A stretch of 9,878 nucleotides of DNA from contig JALVQM010000429.1 in assembly GCA_027025615.1 (NCBI GenBank), forward strand, positions 1-9,878, read 5' to 3'. This DNA is from Desulfobacteraceae bacterium. GTDB taxonomy: Bacteria; Desulfobacterota; Desulfobacteria; Desulfobacterales; Desulfosarcinaceae. This document shows positions 1 through 5,292 of this stretch, piece after piece. Made by a program: the position numbers and the translations under genes. Below the pieces are notes generated by a model. The model had not been told where the DNA came from and did not search any database. It saw nothing but the letters and a program-made list of their open reading frames with translations. Every line of letters starts with the position of its first letter. Within the stretch, counting starts at the first letter, position 1.

Positions 1-43
1 CCTGAAAATAGTTCCATTTTGCCTTTTAAGGCTGCTGACTGAA
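1..43. other. Region downstream of the flagellin stop
   Basis: Only 43 nt are visible. A 12-bp palindrome GCCTTTTAAGGC (21-32) lies here, but no T-run follows it on the minus strand, so I do not call a terminator. Confidence 0.3.
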
Positions 44-892
44 TTAGAACAACCTCAAGACCGACTGGGCGGCCTGGGATGCCAGGCTCAACGAAGTGGT
101 ACCCAAAGCCTGACGTGTCTGGAGCATCAGCATGTTTGCACCTTCTTCGTTCATATCGGCATTGGTCAGGTTGGCGGCACCGTCTTCCAGGGTGTTGATC
201 ATGCCGGATGTGAAATCCTGGCGGATGTTAATGGTGCTCAGATGGGTGGAAAGTTTTTGAGCTTCGGTGCGCAGGGCCGACCGGGCATTGTCAAGCTTGG
301 TAATGGCCGAGTTGATTTCGGCCTTGTCAGCTGTTCCGCCGGCGCTGACCCAGGCATTGGTGCCATGGGTCGAAAGACTCAGCGTGGCTCCCAGAGCAGA
401 GGCATCAAAACCTGTAATGGTCAGGGAAGAATCGCCGGTTTCATCGAACTTGATTTCATGGGTGACAGATGTGCCATCCAGCAGGTTGACACCCTTGTAA
501 CCTGAATCAGCTGACAGGAAATCAATTTGGCAGAGAACCTCTTCATACTGATTGTACAATGTATTTATCTCAGAGGTGGTGGATCCTGAAAGAGCCGAGG
601 TAGCAAGGGACTTGGCCGAAGCGATCAATGCGGTGATTGCTTCAACTCCTTCATTGGCTGCAGTGACCAGCTGAATTGATTCTGCCATCTCATCTTTCCT
701 GGAAGCCAGGTCTTCAGCTCTTTGACGATGGCCCAAAGCTGTGAAGTAGTTGACCGGGTCATCCACGGCATTACGCACACGCAGACCGGTAGCCAGACGA
801 TTCTGGGTGAGCTCCATCATTTTCTGGGTGTTCTGCAAACTAAAAAGGTTTTTCCGCATGCCAGAAGTTAAGGTGATTTTGTCAAGTGCCAT
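44..892 (-). CDS. Flagellin, short type (filament subunit)
   Basis: Structural subunit of the flagellar filament, exported through the flagellar type III apparatus; 282 aa. The N-terminal D0/D1 helices (about residues 1-100) carry the flagellin hallmark RLATGLRV...DDP (32-46) followed by NYF. The C-terminal D1/D0 part (about 220-282) ends in the expected hydrophobic helix, finishing LRLF. The segment QIDFLSADSGYKGVNLL (122-138) is the family's typical end of the N-terminal D1 domain. The variable middle is only about 80 residues, so there is little D2/D3 and the filament surface is probably simple. Translation starts at ATG 892-890 after AAGGAG (907-902) with 9 nt spacing. The gene is transcribed away from the regulators, from the FliA promoter at 1027-1053. 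Cys121 and Trp181 are unusual in a protein family that generally lacks both residues. Family assignment is very secure. Whether it is the major or a minor flagellin cannot be told. Confidence 0.96.
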   Translation of the reverse strand: MALDKITLTSGMRKNLFSLQNTQKMMELTQNRLATGLRVRNAVDDPVNYFTALGHRQRAEDLASRKDEMAESIQLVTAANEGVEAITALIASAKSLATSALSGSTTSEINTLYNQYEEVLCQIDFLSADSGYKGVNLLDGTSVTHEIKFDETGDSSLTITGFDASALGATLSLSTHGTNAWVSAGGTADKAEINSAITKLDNARSALRTEAQKLSTHLSTINIRQDFTSGMINTLEDGAANLTNADMNEEGANMLMLQTRQALGTTSLSLASQAAQSVLRLF

Positions 893-967
893 GATTTCTT
901 TCTCCTTTTCTAGGTTTGATACGGCATTCTCGCCTTTGATATTGGTTGATCGTTAGAATCACTTTCT

Positions 968-1015
968 GGCGCATCTGGTATTTTCCCTGCCTCCTTTCCC
1001 ACAAAGATTTGCGCC
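968..1015 (-). promoter_or_regulatory. Hairpin in flagellin leader with purine-rich GGA loop
   Basis: In the flagellin mRNA leader, GGCGCA (1015-1010, within about 10 nt of the predicted 5' end) can pair perfectly with TGCGCC (973-968). The 36-nt loop contains GGGAAAGGAGGCAGGGA, that is, several GGA motifs of the kind CsrA binds. A further GGA lies in the real ribosome binding site (AAGGAG, 907-902). CsrA control of flagellin translation is established in Bacillus (hag leader, with FliW). Its operation here is inference from this layout only. Confidence 0.4.
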
Positions 1016-1026
1016 TTCAACACAGG

Positions 1027-1053
1027 TTATCGGGAGAGGTGATCCAAACTTTA
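1027..1053 (-). promoter_or_regulatory. Sigma-28 (FliA) promoter of the flagellin gene
   Basis: On the minus strand, TAAAGTTT (1053-1046) is followed by exactly 11 nt and CCCGATAA (1034-1027). This matches the FliA consensus TAAAGTTT-N11-GCCGATAA with one mismatch. The predicted transcript start is near 1020, giving a leader of about 128 nt before the flagellin ATG. It places flagellin in the late class, transcribed only after FlgM export frees FliA. fliA itself is not in the window. Confidence 0.93.
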
Positions 1054-1141
1054 ACCGTTTTTTCCAATAAATGTCCTGGCAGGAGAAAACGCTATGAACG
1101 ATTCAGGTAAGATAGGTCACCAATATCAATCAGATAGATTG

Positions 1142-1164
1142 AATTTGCAAATTGCAAAAACGGT
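1142..1164 (+). repeat. AATTTGCA element, copy A
   Basis: This 23-bp element shares 19 positions with copy B at 1342-1364, exactly 200 bp away, in the pattern AATTTGCAA-NN-TGCAAAA-NN-GGT. Its first 12 bp (1142-1153) are a perfect palindrome. It may be an operator for a regulator of the divergent genes. The binding protein is unknown. Confidence 0.55.
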
Positions 1165-1166
1165 AG

Positions 1167-1181
1167 TGCAAAATGCAAATT
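1167..1181 (-). repeat. AATTTGCA element, copy C (inverted)
   Basis: Read on the minus strand this is AATTTGCATTTTGCA, matching the AATTTGCA-W3-TGCA core of copies A and B. With copy A it forms a head-to-head pair over 1142-1181, about 90 bp upstream of the FliA -35 box. Confidence 0.5.
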
Positions 1182-1341
1182 GCGTTGCCCGCAAAATTAC
1201 ATGCTGATATAAAAACAAATCTTGTATTCATTATTGCCGGCCGGATAATGAAGAATCATTCATAATGAGAGGTAAGTCATTAAAATCAGTGTAAAAATGA
1301 TAGTCCGATGCTCCAAGAGTTATTTGTGATAACCTCCTATA

Positions 1342-1364
1342 AATTTGCAATATGCAAAAGTGGT
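1342..1364 (+). repeat. AATTTGCA element, copy B
   Basis: Second direct copy of the 23-bp element found at 1142-1164, differing at four positions that fall in two dinucleotides. It lies about 200 bp upstream of the likely start of the first activator gene. Confidence 0.55.
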
Positions 1365-1464
1365 TTGATTGGTTCTTAAAGTCAAAACTTAACTGAAAGT
1401 ATAACTCCAAGCACATGACAACAATATCTACTAAAAAAAAATCAAGCGAACACTTCATCTTGGG

Positions 1465-1489
1465 GTGAACTTTAAATTAAATTGTTCAC
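1465..1489. promoter_or_regulatory. Inverted repeat GTGAAC-N13-GTTCAC
   Basis: Perfect 6-bp arms (1465-1470 and 1484-1489) flank an AT-only 13-bp spacer. The repeat sits 3 bp before the ATG at 1493 and 72 bp before the favoured TTG start at 1562. It may be a dimeric repressor or autoregulator site, or a leader hairpin. No function is assignable from sequence alone. Confidence 0.4.
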
Positions 1490-1547
1490 GGCATGACAAT
1501 TGCTAAGCTTCTTAGCTGTCAGGTTGATCCAAACAGCAATCGTCAAC

Positions 1548-1555
1548 AAGGGAGG
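1548..1555 (+). promoter_or_regulatory. Ribosome binding site deciding the first activator's start
   Basis: AAGGGAGG lies 6 nt before an in-frame TTG at 1562. The upstream in-frame ATG at 1493 has no Shine-Dalgarno sequence in front of it, so the TTG is the better-supported start. Confidence 0.6.
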
Positions 1556-1561
1556 ATAAGA

Positions 1562-2611
1562 TTGGCTAACTTGGCTGCTATCAACGCGGAACAGGACAAT
1601 TGTCAATCCAACAGGGAAAATAATGATTATGCTGATAAGGCTCTAAAAAATGTAATTGGAAAAAGTCCGGCCATGAAAAAAGTTTTCAAAATGGTCAGAC
1701 GTGTTTCAAACAGTGATTCAACAATTCTTATAAACGGCGAAACAGGTACAGGCAAAGGTGTCTTAGCCAAAGCGATTCATAAAGCTTCATATCGCCGTAA
1801 CAAACCATTTGTTTCCATTAATTGCGGTGCAATACCTGAAAATTTGCTGGAAAGTGAACTGTTCGGCCATGTCAAGGGTGCCTTCACCGGGGCAACTTCC
1901 GCCAAGACAGGTAAGTTCGAATCCGCCAATGGAGGTACAGTTTTTCTGGACGAAATCGGTGACATGAGCCCTGACCTGCAAGTAAAATTGTTGAAGGTCC
2001 TTGAGGAACAAGAGTTTGAACCTGTTGGCTCCTGCCGTACGGTAAAGGTTGACGTACGCATAATTGCTGCAACTCATAGGGATCTTGAAGAAGAAGTCCA
2101 AAAGGGAAGTTTCAGGGAAGATTTATTTTACCGTTTATATGTAATTCCAATTCGACTGCCGGCTCTTCGCCATCGTTCAGAGGATATTCCGCTTTTGGCA
2201 GAGTATTTCCTGAATAAGCTGAATACCTGCAAGGCCACTAACATTGAGGGTATCAGCGAAGAAGCCCTTGCCTTTATGCAGAGGCATGATTGGCCGGGAA
2301 ACGTAAGAGAACTGGCCAATTTGTTGGAAAGAACGATAGTTTTGAAAAGTGAAGGCGTTATCCTTGCAGAAGATCTTCCTGAAAAAATGCTCCAAAACGA
2401 AAAATCTATTCCTGTTAGTCTGCCTGGTTGTGCTATTGGTGAAAACGGTATATCCTTGAGTACAGCTGTGAGCGAATTTGAAAAGAGTCTGATTTATCAA
2501 TCCCTGGAAAAAACAGATTGGGTCAAAAATAAAGCGGCAAAACTTTTAAAGGTTAAAAGAACAACCCTGGTGGAGAAAATAAAACGCTACGATTTAAAAA
2601 AATGCGCTTAA
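1562..2611 (+). CDS. Sigma-54-dependent activator, FleQ/FlrA-like, no receiver domain
   Basis: Bacterial enhancer-binding protein that remodels RNA polymerase-sigma-54 by ATP hydrolysis; probably the top-level activator of this flagellar cluster. With the TTG start it is 349 aa (372 if ATG 1493 is used). After a short polar N-terminus come an AAA+ domain and a Fis-type helix-turn-helix. The AAA+ domain has Walker A GETGTGK (59-65), the sigma-54 contact loop GAFTGA (106-111), Walker B VFLDEI (127-132) and FYRL (189-192). The Fis-type helix-turn-helix (about 316-347) contains RTTLVEKI, as in FleQ/FlrA-type proteins. No phospho-acceptor receiver or other sensory domain is present, so control must come from expression level, a partner protein or the AAA+ domain itself. 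The stop overlaps the next gene by 10 nt, implying translational coupling. A role in driving the sigma-54 promoter at 3454-3468 is inference. AAA+ activator identity is very secure; the FleQ-like label is moderate. Confidence 0.9.
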   Translation: MANLAAINAEQDNCQSNRENNDYADKALKNVIGKSPAMKKVFKMVRRVSNSDSTILINGETGTGKGVLAKAIHKASYRRNKPFVSINCGAIPENLLESELFGHVKGAFTGATSAKTGKFESANGGTVFLDEIGDMSPDLQVKLLKVLEEQEFEPVGSCRTVKVDVRIIAATHRDLEEEVQKGSFREDLFYRLYVIPIRLPALRHRSEDIPLLAEYFLNKLNTCKATNIEGISEEALAFMQRHDWPGNVRELANLLERTIVLKSEGVILAEDLPEKMLQNEKSIPVSLPGCAIGENGISLSTAVSEFEKSLIYQSLEKTDWVKNKAAKLLKVKRTTLVEKIKRYDLKKCA

Positions 2612-3312
2612 AACAGGAAGATATAGCCGTAACAAATTCCTTTGAGAAACATGATTTCCCGAAAATTGATGTCAATGAAGATGAGGCTGGAACCATAATC
2701 GACGAAAGTTCTAGCTTTAATCCTCTTTTTGAATGTTGCTGCATCGGGTCCCGGAAATCAGAAAGCTTCGATGATTATAATGAGGATAAAGCTGGCAAGT
2801 TTTCTGAGAGCAAGATCAACAAGGCCATTGAAAGAGGAGTTGAAGAGGGTCGCCAGGCAGCAATTCGAGATGCAAATTCAAAATGCGCTGGTGAATTGAT
2901 TGAATTGCTGGATTGCGTTCTTTCCCTTGCAGATCAATATAAACAACGAAGAACTGACCTTTTACAGTCATCAGGCAATTGGATAGTAAGTCTGGCTGTT
3001 GAAATTTGCCGTAAAATCACGGGCCACGTTCCAGAATTTGAAACCACCGCTTTTGCCAAGTCTCTTGAAAAGTGGGTTGAGAAATCCCTTTACCGTCATA
3101 TGCCTTCGGGAATCAGTTCAGTTGACGCATTACAATTATTGATATCCGCCGGTGAGATGTTAATGCCTTGTGAACAAAAAGTGTCTGGGCAGCTCATGCT
3201 GAGGATAGAAAAACTGCGCAAAATTAACGAGATTTTCAGTGAAAATTTCACCACGGGAACTGAAAAATCTATTACTGATCACTTGTCGGATTTGCTCAAA
3301 GATAAAGGTTGA
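2602..3312 (+). CDS. FliH-like protein coupled to the activator gene
   Basis: The product, 236 aa, is soluble with no signal peptide or membrane segment. It overlaps the activator's end by 10 nt and has no strong ribosome binding site of its own. The N-terminal 70 residues are acidic and probably disordered, with a Cys triplet at 45-47. Residues 75-87 give A-x3-G-x3-G-x3-A, the repeat typical of FliH. The following helical stretch (about 95-142: ELIELLDCVLSLAD, then WIVSLAVEICRKITG) resembles the FliH region preceding its C-terminal domain. The usual FliH end, with a GG-C-I-E segment and DAR, is absent; residues 170-236 are unrecognised. FliH normally binds the FliI ATPase and the C-ring. A second complete-looking FliH gene lies at 9266 onward, so this is a paralogue or a specialised relative, not the operon's FliH. 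Alternatives are a diverged YscL/HrpE-type stator or a coiled-coil protein of unrelated role. Being a gene is fairly certain; function is not. Confidence 0.72.
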   Translation: MRLKQEDIAVTNSFEKHDFPKIDVNEDEAGTIIDESSSFNPLFECCCIGSRKSESFDDYNEDKAGKFSESKINKAIERGVEEGRQAAIRDANSKCAGELIELLDCVLSLADQYKQRRTDLLQSSGNWIVSLAVEICRKITGHVPEFETTAFAKSLEKWVEKSLYRHMPSGISSVDALQLLISAGEMLMPCEQKVSGQLMLRIEKLRKINEIFSENFTTGTEKSITDHLSDLLKDKG

Positions 3313-3317
3313 AAGTT

Positions 3318-3363
3318 ATGGCGCCAGTCAAGATGTTGACAAGATTTTATCATCGCCATTTTT
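3318..3363 (+). terminator. Possible terminator after the FliH-like gene
   Basis: ATGGCG (3318-3323) pairs perfectly with CGCCAT (3354-3359), followed by five T (3359-3363). An inner hairpin GTCAA-GATG-TTGAC (3327-3340) lies in the loop. The position, 5 nt after the stop at 3312, suits a terminator or attenuator separating the first regulator unit from the second. The wide loop and short T-run make it weak. Confidence 0.4.
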
Positions 3364-3453
3364 ATAATTGAAACTTCCTCAAACCACATAACATTTTGTA
3401 AAAAAAAACAAATCCAAACCAAAAACCATACTTACCAAAGACATTCCGCCTTA

Positions 3454-3468
3454 TGGCACGTTTATTGC
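3454..3468 (+). promoter_or_regulatory. Sigma-54 promoter of the second activator gene
   Basis: TGGCACG-TTTA-TTGC is a perfect match to the -24/-12 consensus TGGCACG-N4-TTGC, with GG (3455-3456) and GC (3467-3468) 10 nt apart. The transcript start is predicted near 3480. It makes the second activator itself sigma-54-dependent, most plausibly under the activator encoded at 1562-2611 or under autocontrol. Confidence 0.94.
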
Positions 3469-3554
3469 CGCCTAGCTTGTTGGAATTAAAAAATCCAGGG
3501 CTCCGGCTCCGATGTTTAAACGTTTTATTGCATGTTTTGCGACTAGCCGGATTT

Positions 3555-3623
3555 ATGGATAACGATGCATCGATAAAACTTATTATAAGCAAACTTGTTA
3601 AACCGGAATATGTCCAAAGATGA
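3555..3623 (+). CDS. Possible 22-codon leader ORF overlapping the next start
   Basis: ATG 3555 opens a 22-codon frame ending at TGA 3621-3623, which overlaps the following ATG (3620-3622) as ATGA. The same frame is open back to ATG 3453, giving 56 codons, but that ATG lies inside the sigma-54 promoter and upstream of the predicted transcript start. There is no clear ribosome binding site. The activator gene also lacks a good one, so coupling through this ORF would make sense. The peptide matches nothing I recognise and may be chance. Confidence 0.25.
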   Translation: MDNDASIKLIISKLVKPEYVQR

Positions 3624-5014
3624 GCAATCACCCCATAATACTATTGATAGAGAAAAGAACTAATGTAGTAGAATTCATCAAAACCGGTTGCAGGGATTGT
3701 ACGTTCAAAATAAATAATTTCCCAACAATAGATTTTAAAAGGCTGGATTTTAAAAAATTCAAAGGTATAGCCTTGAATGAAGATTCTGTGGCAGAGCCTT
3801 TGATAACAGTAAAAAAATTAATTTCATCCGCCCCTGGTGTTCCTTTAATTGTATATAGCGACCATCCCAAGGTAGAGTCTGCTGTGGGTTTAATCAAGGC
3901 CGGAGCCCGAGATTATATATCTTTAGGTAAGGATAAAGCCAAGATTCGGATGGTATTAAGAAACCTAATATCAGTTTCCAAAAAGTCTGAAGAACAAAAC
4001 ACATCATACTTTAAGGATCTTGAAAAGCCGGTAACGATAGACAGCGGGTTTCTTATGCTCTTGGAAAGAGCCAGGCAAATCGCTCCAAGCAGTGCTACTA
4101 TATGTATACAGGGCGAAAGCGGGACAGGCAAAGAAATGCTGGCTCGCTATATTCACCAATGTAGCGGGAAAGAAAAACCGTTCATAGCCCTAAATTGTGC
4201 CGCTTTGCCGGAACAATTGGCCGAAAGCGAGCTTTTTGGTTATGAAAAAGGAGCTTTTACGGGTGCCGTCCAGCGTAAAATCGGTAAATTCGAACAAGCT
4301 CGAGGTGGCACTTTATTATTGGATGAAATTAGTGAAATGCCGCTTTTTATGCAGGCAAAGCTTTTACGTGCCATACAAGAAAAAGAAATTGACAGGCTGG
4401 GGGGCACTTTGCCGGTTAACGTTGATGTTCGAATAATTGCAACCAGTAATCGCGACTTGAAAGAGGCGGTAGCAAATTCTTTGATGCGCAGAGATCTTTA
4501 TTATCGGCTTAGAGTTATGACATTTGAATTGCCTCCCTTAAGGAAAAGATGTCAAGATGATATAGGTTTACTTGCCACTCATTTTCTTGAGAAAATGAAT
4601 ATTCGGCATGGAAAAGAAATCGCTGAAATTTCTAAATCGGCACTCCAAAAATTGTATGCTCATAATTGGCCTGGAAACGTCAGGGAGCTGGAAAATACAA
4701 TTGAAAGGGCCGTACTGTTGGACCAAGACGGAATACTGACAGATAATGATATCGTCATCGATGGAGATGAAAATACACAAAGATCATTACAAGGTGTGTT
4801 GCCTGAATTAAATGTCGGAATGACTGTTCAGGAAATGGAAAAAGCTTTGATCATAAAGACTTTAGAACATGTAAACCAAAACCGGACCCATGCCGCCCGT
4901 CTTCTCGGCATAAGCATCAGAACACTTAGAAATAAAATCAACGCCTACCGAGCTGGTAACCCCATTCCAACATTTTCAAATAACAGCCTGTCATCCTCCA
5001 AGGCCGCTTTATAA
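3620..5014 (+). CDS. Sigma-54-dependent flagellar regulator, FlrC/FlbD-like, degenerate receiver
   Basis: Enhancer-binding protein of 464 aa, likely the activator of the basal-body operon that follows. Residues 1-115 fold like a CheY receiver (ILLIE at 7-11, PLIVYSD at 75-81, GARDYI at 95-100), but the phosphorylation site aligns with Asn53 and the usual Lys-Pro near 102 is missing. The AAA+ domain has Walker A GESGTGK (165-171), the sigma-54 contact loop GAFTGA (211-216), Walker B LLLDEI (232-237) and YYRL (294-297). The C-terminus (about 404-443) is a Fis-type helix-turn-helix ending TLRNKINAY, typical of FlrC/FleR/FlbD regulators. The start at 3620 places the first receiver strand directly after the N-terminus; it has no strong ribosome binding site. 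Transcription is from the sigma-54 promoter at 3454-3468. No kinase gene accompanies it, which fits the unphosphorylatable receiver. Being a flagellar regulator is inferred from position and helix-turn-helix type. Confidence 0.92.
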   Translation: MSNHPIILLIEKRTNVVEFIKTGCRDCTFKINNFPTIDFKRLDFKKFKGIALNEDSVAEPLITVKKLISSAPGVPLIVYSDHPKVESAVGLIKAGARDYISLGKDKAKIRMVLRNLISVSKKSEEQNTSYFKDLEKPVTIDSGFLMLLERARQIAPSSATICIQGESGTGKEMLARYIHQCSGKEKPFIALNCAALPEQLAESELFGYEKGAFTGAVQRKIGKFEQARGGTLLLDEISEMPLFMQAKLLRAIQEKEIDRLGGTLPVNVDVRIIATSNRDLKEAVANSLMRRDLYYRLRVMTFELPPLRKRCQDDIGLLATHFLEKMNIRHGKEIAEISKSALQKLYAHNWPGNVRELENTIERAVLLDQDGILTDNDIVIDGDENTQRSLQGVLPELNVGMTVQEMEKALIIKTLEHVNQNRTHAARLLGISIRTLRNKINAYRAGNPIPTFSNNSLSSSKAAL

Positions 5015-5249
5015 TTTTGAGTTTCTGGAAAGTGTATTTTTTCTCATCATAAACTAACCTGATATTTCTGGACAAGCTTATAGACTGGAAAGAAACTGAA
5101 ATTTACCGGGATAAACTTGCCGGGCAGATGACGGAAATTTTTGCCTAAAGCGTCGATCATTTGACCATAGGAGATTTACTTAAGGATAGAGCTAATAAAA
5201 TATCAAATAATAACAGCTACAAATAAGAACAATAAACAGTTCAGGATAT

Positions 5250-5264
5250 TGGTATGCTATTTGC
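5250..5264 (+). promoter_or_regulatory. Sigma-54 promoter of the flgB-fliH operon
   Basis: TGGTATG-CTAT-TTGC keeps the essential GG (5251-5252) and GC (5263-5264) with the obligatory 10-nt gap, and matches the consensus except in the CAC triplet. The predicted transcript start is near 5276, just ahead of the flgB ribosome binding site at 5279-5284. It places the rod and MS-ring operon under sigma-54, as in other tiered flagellar systems. Confidence 0.85.
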
Positions 5265-5278
5265 TGAAAATAAGGGAC

Positions 5279-5284
5279 AAGGAG
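5279..5284 (+). promoter_or_regulatory. Ribosome binding site fixing the flgB start
   Basis: AAGGAG sits 8 nt before ATG 5293. The longer in-frame ATG at 5254 overlaps the sigma-54 promoter and lies upstream of the predicted transcript start, so it cannot serve transcripts from that promoter. Confidence 0.85.
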
Positions 5285-5292
5285 CAAAATTT

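Larger units (their letters stand above)
893..1492. other. Long divergent intergenic control region
   Basis: No convincing gene lies between the flagellin start and the first regulator. The left third holds the flagellin leader and FliA promoter. Positions 1142-1181 and 1342-1364 hold repeated AATTTGCA elements. Positions 1465-1489 hold an inverted repeat. I looked for GG-N10-GC sigma-54 signatures on both strands and found none with correct spacing. A possible but weak sigma-70-type pair is TTAAAG (1376-1381) and TATAAC (1400-1405), 18 nt apart, pointing at the activator gene. The promoter of the first activator therefore remains uncertain. Confidence 0.6.
3313..3619. other. Intergenic region between the two regulator units
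   Basis: In order, the region holds the terminator-like structure (3318-3363), a nearly G-free A/C-rich tract (3371-3439, one G), the sigma-54 promoter (3454-3468) and a leader of about 140 nt. The leader contains possible stems and a short ORF that ends over the next gene's start codon. The A/C-rich tract just upstream of the promoter is where an activator could bind, but I cannot define a site in it. Confidence 0.6.
5015..5292. other. Control region of the flgB operon
   Basis: The region is 278 nt without a gene. It has three copies of a T/ACTGGA-(C)-AAG motif: TTTCTGGAAAG (5022-5032), TTTCTGGACAAG (5065-5076) and GACTGGAAAG (5083-5092), all 160-230 bp upstream of the sigma-54 promoter, a distance at which enhancer-binding proteins act. 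No clear terminator follows the regulator gene. The promoter and ribosome binding site at its right end are listed separately. Confidence 0.45.

Noticed and set aside
21..32. Palindrome GCCTTTTAAGGC as flagellin terminator
   Set aside because: The stem-loop is too tight and no T-run follows on the minus strand.
242..505. Plus-strand ORFs of 77-87 aa across the flagellin gene
   Set aside because: They lie wholly antisense to a clear flagellin and show only shadow composition.
1077..1093. Sigma-54-like TGGCAGG ... GCT
   Set aside because: The gap between GG and GC is 11 nt; sigma-54 promoters need 10.
1162..1176. Sigma-54-like GG ... TGC within the AATTTGCA repeats
   Set aside because: Gap of 11 nt again, and the TGC is explained by the repeat element.
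1231..1458. 75-aa minus-strand ORF in the intergenic region
   Set aside because: No ribosome binding site, Phe/Leu/Ile-rich composition expected from AT-rich DNA, no recognisable motif, and it covers the repeat element at 1342-1364.
5059..5148. Open frame encoding a protein-like peptide (DKLIDWKETEIYRDKLAG) upstream of flgB
   Set aside because: It has no ATG, GTG or TTG start and no ribosome binding site; at most a decayed gene fragment, too short to judge.
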